Positions 33,260-45,712 of a DNA stretch of 64,000 nucleotides are shown in pieces. The translations under genes and the position numbers were made by a program. The first letter of the stretch is position 1. Each line of letters begins with the position of its first letter. The notes beneath the pieces are model-generated. The model was not told where the DNA came from and did not search any database. It worked only from the letters and a program-made list of their open reading frames with translations. Source of the stretch: Impatiens glandulifera (taxonomy: Eukaryota > Streptophyta > Magnoliopsida > Ericales > Balsaminaceae); assembly GCF_907164915.1 (NCBI RefSeq), contig NC_061863.1:23971210-24035209 (forward strand), written 5' to 3'.

Positions 33260-35524
33260 TTAAGACTGGGTTTATCAAGTGATGGGTTTCAACCATTTGC
33301 AAATGGGAAAAAATCATACAGTGTTTGGCCGGTTATTCTCGTTCCTTATAATGTGTCACCCATGACTTGCATGGATTCTAGCAATTTCATTTTATCTATG
33401 TTAATTCCGGGTCCAAAGAGTTCGGTAGATGCAATTGACATATTTCTCCAGCCATTGATCGAATAGTTGCATGAACTGTGGCAAATTGGTGTGAAAACGT
33501 TTGATGCACACACCTCGCAATACTTTAACATGCGAGCGGCGTTGTTGTGGACCATTAACGACTTTCCCGCCTACGTGAATTTATCAGGCTGGAGTACGAA
33601 AGGTAAATTCGCATGTACTTGTTGTAACAACGACACAGTATCTCTTCGATTGGTTCATGGTTCCAAACAATGTTACTTGGGTCATAGACGCTTCCTTCCA
33701 CCAAAGCACAAATACAGAAGGGATAAAGAGTCGTTTGATGGTCGAACTGATTATAGAGAGCCCCCTAGATTGTTAATGGGGCAAGAAAGTTACGAGCAAG
33801 CACGAGACCTAGAAGACATAATTTTTAGTACGGATCTGAGCAAGAGAACCAAGATATATCATGAAACGCGGGGAGACAATTAGAACAAACTTAGCATTTT
33901 CTTCTGTTTGCCTTATTGGAAATCACTATTATTGAGACATAATTTGGATGTGATGCATATTGAGAAAAAATTTTGTGATAGCGTGTTGGGAACAATAATG
34001 AATGTGAAAGAGAAGACTAAGGATGGTCCTAAAGCCTGTAAAGACTTACAACTCTTAGGCATAAAATCATGGTTACATCCTATAAATGATGAAGGAGTTG
34101 TTCATTATCCAGAAGCGCCTTTCACTTTGACATCCGAAAATAAAAAACGTCTTTGTAACTTCTTGAAAGATCTCAAGTTGCCTAATGGTTTTTGCTCAAA
34201 TATCGGCGGTTGTGTAAATTTGGAAGAGAAAAAGATTTCGGGATTAAAGAGTCATGATTGTCACATTTTATTGGAATATCTTATTCCTTTAGCAACTCGT
34301 GGATTACTTCCAGATAATGTGTATGATGCGTTAGTAAATTTGTCTCGTTTCTTTCGGTTGTTGTGCTTCAAATAGTTGATTCAAGAGGACCTCGAACAAT
34401 TGTACATGGATATTACATCGACACTTTGCAAATTTGAAATGATTTTTCCGCCGTCAATCTTCGACATCATGATGCATCTCCCGGTTCACTTGTCATTTGA
34501 GGCTTTGCATGGAGGACCTGTTCAGTATCGATGGATGTATCCGTTTGAACATTACATGGGTACAATGAAAAGATATTTGCGGAATAATAACCACCCTGAA
34601 GCCTCTATATGCGAGAGCTATCTTGTTAATGAGAGTATTAGTTTATGTGCCAGGTATATTGAGGAAGAAGAGCAAGAAAATGCACAACCTGAAATCTCGG
34701 GCATTTCAATATTTGCATCGTTGGAAGACCTATCTAACGGAAAAATATACAACTTGGATTATATCGATCGAGTGACAGCTCATTCTTAAATTTTGAAAAA
34801 TTATCCTGAAGCAGAACCTTTTTACACGTAAGATTCTATGTTGCTGTTACTAATTAGCATTAAAGAGTGTACTATTTAATATTCGATCTATTTGCAGAGA
34901 TTATATGCAGTATTGCAATAAAAACGAGTCCACTAGAGAAACGTTTTCCGCCTATTTCAAGCATCGAGTGAGTAAATTATAAACCATATATCCTAACTCT
35001 TTTTATTCATTTTAACAACTTCATTTCGGATACATATATAGGTCGCCCATTTAGCAGAATTTAACGACATATCAAGAGACCTCAAGATCTTAGGAGAAGG
35101 TCCAAGTATGTACTCGTCTACGTATGTTTGGTGTAAAGTAAACGGATACAAATTCTGTACAGAAAAATACGACGAAGGTTTGACCACTCAAAATAGCGGG
35201 GTGGTTGTTGAGGGGTACAACATGTCTAAAACTATGTCATACTACGGAGTTTTAACGGATATAATCGAAGTACAATACTTTTCTCACAAACGAGTTATTT
35301 TATTCAAGTGTAAGTGGTTTGATACACACTTGTGGGAACTAGGAGTAAAAGTGGATAAATATGGCTTCGTAAGTGTAAATGTAAACCGAATTTTGAAAAC
35401 CCAAAGTCAAGACCCGTATATATTGGAGAGTCAAGCGAAACAAGTATTCTACGCCCCTGATATGTCAGCCCGACCCGGTTGGAAGATTGTGACAAAAATA
35501 AAACCGCGGTTTACAAACATATAG
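33260..35524 (+). pseudogene. CACTA TNP2-type transposase, 5'-truncated, four stops
   Basis: Starts within the transposase domain (RLGLSSDGF, VWPVILVPYNV, SNFILSMLIPGPKS, LLWTINDFPAYVNLSGWSTK; Transposase_21). It continues with HNLDVMHIEKKFCDSVLGTIM, GLKSHDCHILLEYLIPLATRG and PVQYRWMYPFEHYMGTMK (DUF4218 region). Introns at 34828-34897 and 34968-35041 fit GT-AG and lead to the final exon (35042-35524) with a DUF4216-like domain. Stops at 33464, 33881, 34373 and 34787 all lie in one frame with no indels, so decay is by point mutation. Not functional. The intact protein would cut and join the element ends. Confidence 0.85.
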
Positions 35525-35630
35525 TTCAGATTAATTAATTAGGTAGATTTATGTTTTTTACTTTATATTCATTCTTATTACTACTTTATTTCAATTATTC
35601 ACTCATTTTTATTAATGGTGTGCATTAAGA

Positions 35631-37154
35631 ATGTCTGAAGGTCCTAAAACAACTTGGAAGAGTATGAGAAAAATACCCAAGAAATTGGATAAAAGTTACC
35701 AAAACCTACTTGCCCAATCAGAGACCTTAAGGCTGCGAGGATTGTCTTCTAGGAACCAACCACCTATTGTTGTGGTCCCGATAGCTACTGCTCCCCCAAC
35801 AGACGAGGATGTTGAGGCTACGGAGCTCGAAGATTTTATAGAGAGCACGTTTGCTGATATGGTGGATGACGATGAGACTAAAGACGAGGGTCTCGAGGAG
35901 CCTATCGAGGAGGAGGATGACGAGGAGGAGCACGGTTCCACTCCCGACCCATCATCGACAGGTAACTCGTTTACAAATTAGTTATTGTTTCAACTAATTC
36001 ACATATCTAATTATGATTTTGATAATTTTGAAGAATCTTCTGCCCGCAAGAGACGGGGGAAGAACAAGAATATTGCGCTGTCTAAGAGGGTAGCGGGGAC
36101 AAGGATTCCTCTTACGTTTAGAGAGAAGGATGGGAGGTCAGGCGGTACAGACGTTGGAAGAACACGGTGGTCTAGACATGTGGGGTCGATTATCCGGGAC
36201 CCCGTAGCCGTCTCACACCGTCTTCTAAAGTGGAAGATATTAAGTGCAGACCAATTGGATTCATTTTGGACTGCTATCAAGGTAATACTTATTACTTGAT
36301 TATACATTACGTCATTAAATAATTATTTTTAACATATGGATGTTATTTTTTTCAGGATCCGTTCGAAGCTACTAATGGTGATATTGAGTCTTTTCGAAAG
36401 ATCGGATTGGGACACGCAAATCAGATATGGGATAGATGGCGTTCAGATTTGAACAAGGCATATATCCGCGTCCACGAAGGAGACGAGGCGGCGGTATTGG
36501 CTAATCCTCCACCAGACTACGATCGAGATGATTGGGAGTTTGTGTGTCGCAACCATTTCTTCACGGAAAAATTTAAGGTACGGTTTCATAATTCAAATAA
36601 AATTTGATATTAATTAATCTAACTTCATTTTTTATTTCAAATACAGAAAAACAGTCGTACAAATATTATTAACAGGAAGAAGCTGAAATTCCCACATCGT
36701 ACGGGAAGTAGACCGTGTGCACAAATTGAAGAAGAGTTGGTAAGTACATTATTTGTAATAACTTAATATAAATATTGTTATTAATTATATAAATCATTTA
36801 TTTCAACAGTCGATTGAAATGGGACGGGCACCGTCTGTCATTGAAGTATTAAAGAGGACCCGTACCCCAAAACCGACAAAAGAAAACTCAATACCCGTCC
36901 CGGACGAACACGTGCAAGAGAAAATTGTAAGTGAATTGAATATGCCTAGTTTTTTATTATAGAAATGATACTTTATTTCAATTGTGCAGTTTGAGATGGA
37001 GGAGGTTGTTAGTAACGAACCTGGAATATCTGATTTTGAATTGACGGAGAGGGTGTTCGGACAACAAAAACACGGGGTAGTGTTCGGAATGGGATCAGGC
37101 GTCCGGCCCACACACTTTCGTGATGATCGTCGAAGTGGAAACAGTTCACAATGA
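35631..37154 (+). CDS. CACTA second gene (TnpA/Transposase_24-like), six exons
   Basis: I assign exons 35631-35961, 36034-36281, 36356-36577, 36647-36739, 36810-36926 and 36990-37154. All introns are GT-AG and the phases join without a shift, giving 391 codons. The N-terminus is basic, then acidic (EEEDDEEEHGS). Exon 2 has a WSRHVGSIIRDPVAVSHRLL-like stretch, exon 3 WDRWRSDLNKAYIR and exon 4 NRKKLKFPHRTGSRPCA, typical of plant En/Spm family proteins that bind element ends. The TGA at 37152 is followed in frame by a heptad-rich, Glu/Lys/Met-rich tail and PPPPP to 37373, so the ancestral protein was likely about 460 residues with a C-terminal coiled coil. Confidence 0.75.
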
Positions 37155-37589
37155 AACAAAGAGCGATTGTTAGAAGAGAATCAAATAATGAAGCTCAAGC
37201 TGGAGGAACAGGAGAAGAGGGACGAAGAAAGAATGCGCACAATTCAACAAATGCAAGCGGAAAAAGAAGAAACAAATCTGAGAATGGAGAGAGAGAAGTT
37301 AGAGATGAACGCAAGAATGGAGAGAATCGAATTGTATATGAGGCAACAACCACCTCCTCCCCCCACAAGCTAAGGTTGTTTCAATTCAAAACATGTTTTC
37401 ATTAGTAGTTGTGTCAATTTGAATTTATAACAGATTGTTCGGATTATTAGTTTGGTTGCGAATTTTGTAATGATAATGATCATTTAATGTGATCGTTTAA
37501 TGTATGTGTCATTTCTTTTATTATTGATATATTGGTTTGGCTGAACAGGTTTTGGTTGCGAGCAAAATAATCAGCACAATTTTAAAATT

Positions 37590-38192
37590 TTACCCTAAAA
37601 ACCGAAAGTAATATTGAAATCTCTCGGTTTTTCTTCAAATGGAAAAACCGAGAGATATGTAAAACTTTCGGTTTTCTCCATTTGAAGAAAAACCGAAAGG
37701 TAATTGAAAAACTTTCGATTTTTCTTCAAATGGAAAAACCGAAAGTTTTCTAATAACTCTCGGTTTTCTACAAATGAAGAAAACCGAGAGTTATTAGAAA
37801 ACTTTCGGTTTTCCTCTTTGTGGAAAACCCGAGAGTTTTCTAATAACTCTCGATTTTCTTCAAATGGAAAAAGCGAAAGTTAATAGAAGACTATCGGTTC
37901 TTCCATAAGGTGTAAAACCGAGAGTTATTTGTAAAACTCTCGGTTTTTCCATTTGAAGAAATACCGAAAGTTTTTCAATAACCTTTCGGTTTTACTCTAG
38001 GGTATCTAAACCGAAAACTCTACGATATCTCTCGGTAAATGCCCAATTGTTTTTAACGAAAGAGTCAATACCGAGGGATGGCGAGAGTTATCAAAACCTT
38101 CTGTAATGTGTCTATACCGAAAGTTATACCGAAAGTTATAGGGTCAAAACCGAGAGTAAAAACTCTCAGTTTTGACCCTTTTTTCACTAGTG
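37590..38192 (+). repeat. 3' subterminal repeats and terminus of CACTA element 1
   Basis: About twenty copies, in both orientations, of ACTCTCGGTTTT/ACTTTCGGTTTT and their complements form nested hairpins. The end is GACCCTTTTTTCACTAGTG. In CACTA elements such motifs are binding sites for the element's own TnpA-like protein. Confidence 0.8.
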
Positions 38193-39081
38193 AACAACCA
38201 GACCAAAGATCCCGAGCCTCGACCTGGACCAAGGGTCTGTTGAGCACGACCGATAAAAACGAACCCAGGCTTAAGACTCCTGTCTTAAGGCCTGTTTGGT
38301 TCTCCTTTTCAAAATCCAAAATTATTTTTGTAATATTTGGACTGCATGTCATTTTTTAAAAATCTCGGAAAATTAGAAAATGCATTTTAAATATTTTTGG
38401 GATATTTCCACTAAAATATTTTAACAAAGACTCGTTTGGAGTTTATTTCCAAACCCTAATGCCTTTAAAAAATGAATGATATTATTTAGGTATTTCCTCC
38501 CTAGTAATCATCACCAACAGGTACCAGGATTTTAAATATTGTTGTTTTAATATTTTAAATAACGTTAAAATCTAGAAGAATGACTAGGACCGGAAGAATA
38601 ATCGGTTAAAACTCAAACGTTATACAACCGATTTTCAAAATATAACTTTATAAGTAGAGACCGTTTTTAAAACGGGTACAGAGGATGAAGCGTGAAAGTC
38701 ATTTCCTACGTATCACCAAATTACGAACTAAAAGAAAATTATGATCAATACGTTTATGTACGCATGCCAACTTTTATTGATTTTCAAAAATCAATTGGCG
38801 ACTCTGTTTCAAAATAAATAATATTTTAAATTAATTATGTGTAGTTAATTTAAAATAATTGAATTTTAAATTAAATTGTAATTTGATAAATCCCTAGATT
38901 ATTTAAAATTGAACCACGAGATTAATTATTTTTAATTAATTTCAAAAACTATCAGGAATGATTGAAATCTTTTAAAAATATTTTTTTTAAAATAAAATTC
39001 TTGACACGCAAACCGATGTTGAATTTATGGAACCTCAAGTTCTTCACAGAAACTAATGCGAGGGAATTTTTGGGGGTTACA
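38193..39081. other. Right arm of the 7.9-kb insertion, no gene
   Basis: Resumes the GACCGA-type text, then AT-rich noncoding sequence to the TTACA end at 39081. No ORF recognised. Confidence 0.4.
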
Positions 39082-39082
39082 A

Positions 39083-39620
39083 GTACGGATCATTGTCGTC
39101 TTCATAACCGTAAAAGATTAACAAAAAGTCGTAATTTTATAAACAATGAATATTATATGTGTTAATATTATTTATAAACGGTGGAACTTGTGACTATCAA
39201 CCTAGGCATGGATTATAAATTTATAAAAATTTAAATGTTAAATTTTGCAATTTCATTGACATTTCTTAAAAAAATCCCAACAAGATCTACATTAAAAATA
39301 TATATTGAAGATACAAGCTCTAAATTTAACATTTTATAACATTTAGTAAATCCCAACCTTTAGATAAACCAAGCATATGACCTAGTTAAACAATTTCTTG
39401 TCAATTAAACCCTAATATTTTGTCATTTTAAATTTACTTAATTAATACACAGAGAAAATTATAAAAGAAAACATTTAGATTAGTCTTATTTTTTTATTTT
39501 TTATTTTTTTATTGTTGTTGTTGAGAATAGAGATTTAGAATCAGAAAAAAAAAAACTTGTTTAAGACTAATGTTGAGTAACATATGTCTCAACAAGTTAG
39601 AATTAAAGACTCCCAAATAA
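39083..39620. repeat. Former flank of LINE copy C, duplicate of 1510-2025
   Basis: Same AT-rich noncoding text as beside copy A; see the entry at 1575. It lies right after the end of the 7.9-kb insertion. Confidence 0.6.
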
Positions 39621-39854
39621 TTTTTGGCCAAAACCACAAATAAGTTTCTTTTTACTTTCTTTGCCAACAATTTTTTAAATCATATCCGAACCGAGAGTTT
39701 TGAGTTCTGGACAACCTCCTACTTATCTCGATTTTGACGGAATATCTAGATTATCTCCATTTTCATCAAACATAATACACAAAGTTTTATAGGGATAATC
39801 ATAAATTCACTGATTTTATCTGTCATCCCGAGTCTCCGTCAGTATGTAAGCAAA

Positions 39855-40560
39855 AGAATGAAACCATGTCTTGGTGCAACATTGGTAGACCACACAACAT
39901 GGTGTCAATAGACAATTTGCCCGCCATCTCGGAGAACATCTTATGCTTTGCGAGAACAGAATTTTTACGTTGGGTCTCCCATCAAAATGTGGAACTATCT
40001 TGGGGAATAGGAATGAGGATGAAACATATCGGGATTAGGAGTAAGAAAATTATCGATATTTTCGGTACATTGAGAACACAGTACCGCAAGATAAATAAAA
40101 CCGTGAATCAATTAATCAACAAATCTTAATAAATGTATCAAAATTCAATTAATAAACCAATTTTAATAAATTTATTTTATTTTCTGAACATATTTGAAAC
40201 TGAAATCTAAAAGTATTTATTATTTCTCTCTAATTTTAAAAGATTGGTATCCTTCTAAAAAAATTTATATTAATTTAATTATATAAATTTATTTTTTTTA
40301 AATTAAAATATAATAAAACTTTAATATTATTTAGTATGAACGGTATAATATCGATATCGTATCGAAATTACGATATACCGTCAATATTTTGTAAAATTTG
40401 TATGTTACTTGTATTATACCGACAGTATATTGAAATAACGATACAATATTATATCTTACCAAAAATTTATATATATATTTATATATATATTGTACCGAGT
40501 GGTACAATCTACTAAGAAAAGGTGGTACAAGTGGCATGCCAGTTGTAGACAAATTAAAGC
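39855..40560. repeat. Repeat R1, shared with 63255-64000
   Basis: Matches the right edge of the window: shared ACCACACAACATGGTGTCAAT-like text, ATCTTATGCTTTGCGAGAA, TATCTTGGGGAATAGGAATGA. It then has self-complementary GGTATAATACCGATACCG text and ends GGTACAAGTG...CATGCC. No coding frame. Possibly a non-autonomous DNA element, but no terminal repeats were found. Confidence 0.55.
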
Positions 40561-40919
40561 CTTTAAGAAGACATGGTTAAATCTCCCCAAACTATCAACA
40601 TCTAAATGAGATGAAGTAGAAGTATATTTGTTGAGCTAAACTCATCCTCATATTCAATTGATTCATGGGTTAACTCAACTAAATTTACTTTTATTGTTTG
40701 GACTTCAAATTGTATTATATATATATATAATTAATAGCTGAGTAGTATTAATATCTGGGTAGTATTAAATGTTTACCACTTGTCTTTCACTTGCAAACTA
40801 AAACAAACAAATTAACTACAAACATGTCACATCTCCCACTTGACCCTTCACATGGCGTTAAATTGCAGCCCAAGGAATCCAGATATCAGTTAGCAACCAC
40901 ATCTCTCTGTTTTCCTTCA

Positions 40920-40927
40920 TATATAAG
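40920..40927 (+). promoter_or_regulatory. TATA box of the SAUR gene
   Basis: TATATAAG, 99 bases before the SAUR ATG, followed by a CT-rich leader (CATTCCTCTTCCATCTTTCC). Confidence 0.65.
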
Positions 40928-41018
40928 AACTCATTCCTCTTCCATCTTTCCTTCACATCAGTAAGTACAAAACTCTCAACTTTTTCCTTTTTAAAGTCTC
41001 TAAACGAACACCAAAATC

Positions 41019-41432
41019 ATGATTGCATCCAACAAGCTCGTGAACATGGTTAGTAGGTGGAGAGAATGGGCAGCTACAAGCAGGAAACGAATCGCGGACA
41101 CAAAAAGCTTTGAGAAAGGTCATTTTGCGGTTTACACAAGCGAAGGAAAACGGTTTGTGATTCCATTGGCATATCTCAATAATCTTGTCATGTTGGAAAT
41201 CTTTAGAATGGCTGAAGATGAATATGGAATGGATGGCAATTATGGGAATGGTCCAATTGTGCTTCCCTTTGATGGTGCCTTTATGGAATATGCTTTTTCT
41301 TTGATAAAAAGATCAAACTACGGTGAAGATATAGAGGAGAGGCTGATCGTGATGTCAATGTTGCCCTGCGGTCGGTTATGTTTATCGTCTTCATTGTTTG
41401 TCCAAAATGATCAAACCGTCTGCAGCTTTTGA
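41019..41432 (+). CDS. SAUR: SAUR family auxin-responsive protein
   Basis: 137 codons, intronless as usual for the family. A basic N-terminus (NMVSRWREWAATSRKRIA) leads into the conserved SAUR core at about residues 30-100: KGHFAVYTSEGKRFVIPLAYLNN, EIFRMAEDEYGM, GPIVLPFD, then MEYAFSLIKRS. Gene layout and core resemble the clustered SAUR61-68 type of Arabidopsis. SAUR proteins are early auxin-induced products that inhibit PP2C.D phosphatases, thereby activating plasma-membrane H+-ATPase and cell expansion. A TATA box lies 99 bases upstream. I see no perfect TGTCTC auxin element close by, only TGTCTT near 40782 and TGTCAC near 40826. Length and reading frame are normal. It is the only host gene I can support here. 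Confidence 0.9.
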   Translation: MIASNKLVNMVSRWREWAATSRKRIADTKSFEKGHFAVYTSEGKRFVIPLAYLNNLVMLEIFRMAEDEYGMDGNYGNGPIVLPFDGAFMEYAFSLIKRSNYGEDIEERLIVMSMLPCGRLCLSSSLFVQNDQTVCSF

Positions 41433-43482
41433 TTTTGTATTGTTATAACAATTTTGTAAATGGAAGAAAGTTTAGTTTATCAAAAGAAATCATCATAGTA
41501 TGATCACAAGATTGATGAATCTTGTCTTGTTTGGAATGAGTTTGAATTGAATATAGAATATAAATATCTATCTATATATTCAACATTGAATATTCCATGT
41601 ATGTTGGAGAAGCATTGTTGTGCGGGCCATAAAAATTCTCAAAAGGGATGGTGATTCGAACTATTTGAAAAGGAGCAAGTTGATAAGATAAGAGCATGTG
41701 AAAAACACATCTTTCCAAATAATAATGTAGTGGGCAAGTCAAATTGGACTCATCTATGTTGTTAGTTTGTGTGAAGAGAATAAAGATGTATGACTTTGTT
41801 CTCAAGATGCGGTTGAAGACTACTTTACTCGTCTACCCAATTGGATTAGAGAACCTTGATAGTTGTGTTGAATTGTTCTTCAACAAATAATTGAAATTTG
41901 ATGAATGGTGGCAACCCATCAAATTTTGGTCAAAGGGGTAAAACAATTGAAGCCATTGATTGAAGAAAAAATAATAAGAACACGACCCAAAACATTTGAA
42001 TTTACTAATTGAAGATGAGTTATAATACAAAATGCAACATAATAAAGGTGTTAGTGGCCCTGGTGGACGTTGATGGGGTTCAAGCCCGTGTATATGCGGA
42101 TTCCAACAAACTGCATGTAGGCAGAGATATCAACGAGTTGAATTCAAATTGTTGAATTCAAATTATATAAGTCGATTTTAAGAGTATCATACGGCAGAAT
42201 AATTTAAGAGTATCATACGGCAGAATAATAGGGCGTATCCAAAATACTAATTTGATTAGGTATTTCATATTGGATTAAATTCGGATTGGATTATAATTAT
42301 TCAAATAAAAATATTTTTTTTAATTTTTGTATTTCATCTAATATAATTTTTTTGATTTTACAATTTTTGGCATTAATAATCTCGTACATAAAGGGTTATT
42401 TTTTGGTTTCTCCCGTCATTAATAACTTGACTTTCAATTACTTAAATCAATATTTTAAATCATACTCAAAAGTAGGGTATTTCTCATTTTTGTATGAACT
42501 TATGTACCAGAAACAATGATATATCCAATTATAACACCCTCCGAGATGTAAAATATATCTCTTCTCACCATTTCTTTGTCCCTCACTCTTCGAGAATCAG
42601 AAAAATACCTCCTCTTATTTTTTAATCTATAGGAGGTCTATAAAAAAAATCACTTAGACCATTAGAATTATATATTTTTAATTAAAATATAAATTAAAAT
42701 TTTTAATAAAATATTATTTTTATAAACAAAATTAATTATAATAATATGTAAACCTTGTTTTTTATAATTAAATGATTTATAAAAAAGTGAATTAAACTTT
42801 AATTAGTAAAATAAGAAAATATAAAATAAAATAAATTATTAAACAGAAAAAAAAGGGAGGAGAGGGGGAAATACATATTTCTCTTTTTTCCCTCTAGCTT
42901 TTCTCCTTTTCCATCTTCATCTCTATTTTTTTTTTAATTCTCACTATCATTTCTCTCTTTTAATAATTTGAGTAAAAATAAAATTATTAAGGTTTGGAGC
43001 AGAAAATTCTTTAGGGTAGCCACTGTCCTTAAGTACATTTCTGATGGACTAAGTGCATGCATATTTTGTTTGTCTTATCTTGAATGCTTTTGATAAACTT
43101 AGAAATAATAAATTATGACACATTGCCTTGTGGAAGGGTGAAGTGTGTAATATGATGTATATAAACAAAATATTTCTGAATTATTTTTTATTGGTAATTA
43201 AAAATTCAAGTGGATATAATGTTTGAGACCAAATTGTTAATTTGTTAAGAATTAAGTCTAAATCAATTTTCAATGGACTAAATTAATAGCTTGCTATTTT
43301 GTAAAAATGATATTTATCTTATAAATGATAAGAAACCTTAAAAAAAATGACAAAGTATAACATGAAAGATAAAAAAATATAATACAAACATGTTATCTAC
43401 CATGTTATCTAATAGGTTATCAAATTCGTAGGTTATCCAGAAAAACGATTAACTAAAGTTTGAAATAATAAATTATGACACA
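41433..43482. other. No gene recognised
   Basis: AT-rich intergenic DNA. A 25-bp unit around GAGTATCATACGGCAGAATAAT is repeated in tandem at about 42180-42230. About 42850-42920 can fold weakly (AGGGAGGAG against CTCCTTTTCC). A direct repeat with the core AAATAATAAATTATGACACA occurs at about 43103 and 43462. No ORF or RNA gene seen. Confidence 0.45.
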
Positions 43483-45465
43483 TTTGACCAAATATTTTGA
43501 AACAAACATATAAAAAGACGAAACGAGACTGATAGGCTTAAAGTTTTTCACGTCAACAGTCTCTAAAAATTTATGAATAAGACATATCAAAGTAGAGTTT
43601 CAACTCTTGTCAAATTATGAAAACAATAAAAATGATTAATTGTTTTCATAATTTCAGTCTTAAGAAAAAGTCACGCCTCTAAATTAAACGCATCGCATCC
43701 CGGTGCTTTATCACTTCCGCACCCTTAAATGGTCTCCTCAACCTTCTCTGTCAAAAAATGAGCCTTCAACATATCTTTTTGCACTGTAATAGTTGAATCA
43801 AAAGTAATATTATTCAATTTAGGTCTAACCTTAAATGGCTAATGAATAAACCCTTATAGAGCTTGATAATACTCGTAGAGATTTTTCGTTCACTATCATT
43901 AACTTCTCCTTCGATCGAGATCAAATTAATCACATTATTTCTTATTTGAACGTTAGAGAGCACATTAAAAAAAAATTATATCTCCGACTCTTAACCATGT
44001 AGCTCTACTATGATGGCATACTCTAATTTCTTCTTCCCTACATATAGCGATCAAATTGCTAATAATGGGAATCGAAGAACTAACTTCATATGCAGAGAGC
44101 TCATGAATCTCCTCGGCCTCATCAATGACATTAATTTCATTACATAAATCATTGAATTTAGCACATGATATATCACGATTCCCCATGAACCAACTTTTGA
44201 GAAGTTCATGCAAATTCCTTAGATTCACAAAGAGGTTATTCGACGGAGAACCAATCGATGTCTAGCTCAGTCACTATGATTGCACACACGATATAAAGTT
44301 TTCTTTAATCAACCATTTATTTTTTAATCTAAATGGTCAACATGTTCTCACCGTCACTCGACGTTCTATTAAGATTGGTCGGTTATCTGAACAACTCCAT
44401 GACATGATCTTTTAAAATATATTAAAAATCCCACGAAAAAATGATTCACTTATTAGGAATTTGTCGATACGGGAATGAACTTGACCCTCATTAACATTAC
44501 ATCTCTTAAAGGTGACCGTCTTCCAAAGGCAAGTCGATAAGTTCAAGGTCTTCAAATGTCATTAAGAACTTGTGAAGTAGGCTACTTGGTCTATTGGCCC
44601 CATTTTCTTTTAGACAGTGATCTAACTTCATTCATGTCTCCCATAAAATAATTGGTATGTCCCAAAAACTAGTCACATTCTTCATTAAAGGTGGAAATTG
44701 GGAAGTTCGGTTCAAGAAATCACATTGCCATCCTCTATCTGAATTTATCAACCCTTCACGATCCCGAACGTGAATTTTAATTAAGAACCATCCCCTCCCT
44801 GGGACAGTAAACCGAAAATCAGTTTAAACTTAAAATAAAATAATTCAAATATTTATAAAAACAACATAAACTTTTATGATTGCATTAAATAAGAGAAGAT
44901 GAATGATTTTTTAAGTGAAAAAGAAAAAATATATATTTCATTAAATAAATATATATATATATTAATTATTTTAAACCACTATCATTAAAAACAAAATTTG
45001 TGTTCGATTCGGGGATCCGTGCGGAACATATAAATATCATCCCTGCCCTAAACCCCGGTCAACAAATTTCGAGCTTTTCACGATAAGCCCCGATCCCCGG
45101 TCAAAGTAGGAAAAAACTATCTTAATCGGTTCGGATCAATTATTGCAGGGCGGTTTCATATTATCATCATTATTCATCATCTCATTAAAGACCTATATTT
45201 TAAATTGTGAAAGAACCGGCCATAAACTGCCGAAATAAACAACGAAAATTATACTCTCGATTTCTTCACTGAACGTTAACCAATTAATCCTAACCGGTTT
45301 ATTTTTGGTGGTCTTCCCTATTTGTTGTGATTTAGGCGTTGAAGGACCTTATCCTAATTTTTGGCTAGGCTAACTCTAATGGATTCTCAATACTCTCTGT
45401 AGGCATGGGATTTAATCATTAAAACATTCAAATAACCTTAAGAGTACTCTAAGTTCAACCAAAAC

Positions 45466-45587
<122 letters not shown>

Positions 45588-45640
45588 CATGGACCAACCC
45601 AAATGAATCCAATTATCATAATTTTATAAAAAAAAAAATC

Positions 45641-45642
<2 letters not shown>

Positions 45643-45709
<67 letters not shown>
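45643..45709. repeat. Second (TA)n tract with duplicated flank
   Basis: About 33 TA units. Both tracts are followed by TTGTCATGGACCAACCC and about 45 more shared bases, so tract plus flank was duplicated in tandem. Confidence 0.95.

Positions 45710-45712
<3 letters not shown>

Larger units (their letters stand above)
33260..38192 (+). mobile_element. CACTA (En/Spm-like) element 1, 5'-truncated
   Basis: Two genes in the usual CACTA order: a TNP2-type transposase (33260-35524) and a TnpA/Transposase_24-like gene (35631-37154 or to 37373). They are followed by a subterminal repeat region ending in a TTTTTTCACTAGTG terminus at 38192. The 5' terminus and transposase N-terminus are missing; coding begins mid-domain, joined to GACCGAG repeats. 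Confidence 0.85.
31183..39081. mobile_element. 7.9-kb insertion with TG...CA ends, possibly a decayed LTR element
   Basis: Copy A plus flank (235-2025) is continuous, but here the same block is split after 31182 and resumes at 39082. The insert begins TGTAAGCACTAAAAATC and ends GGGGGTTACA. It is flanked by AGTAA and AGTAC, a four-of-five match that may be the target duplication. A TATAAATA lies at 32091-32098. I do not find the left end repeated on the right, so LTR identity is not shown. The text TTGGCGACTCTG near 38792 recalls a Gypsy primer site. CACTA element 1 is nested inside. Confidence 0.5.

Noticed and set aside
37590..38190. CRISPR-like array
   Set aside because: Plant DNA; repeats alternate orientation and are CACTA subterminal motifs without unique spacers.
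42040..42115. Possible tRNA or primer-site region around GGGGTTCAAGCCC
   Set aside because: No acceptor stem or anticodon arm could be built; the T-loop resemblance is isolated.
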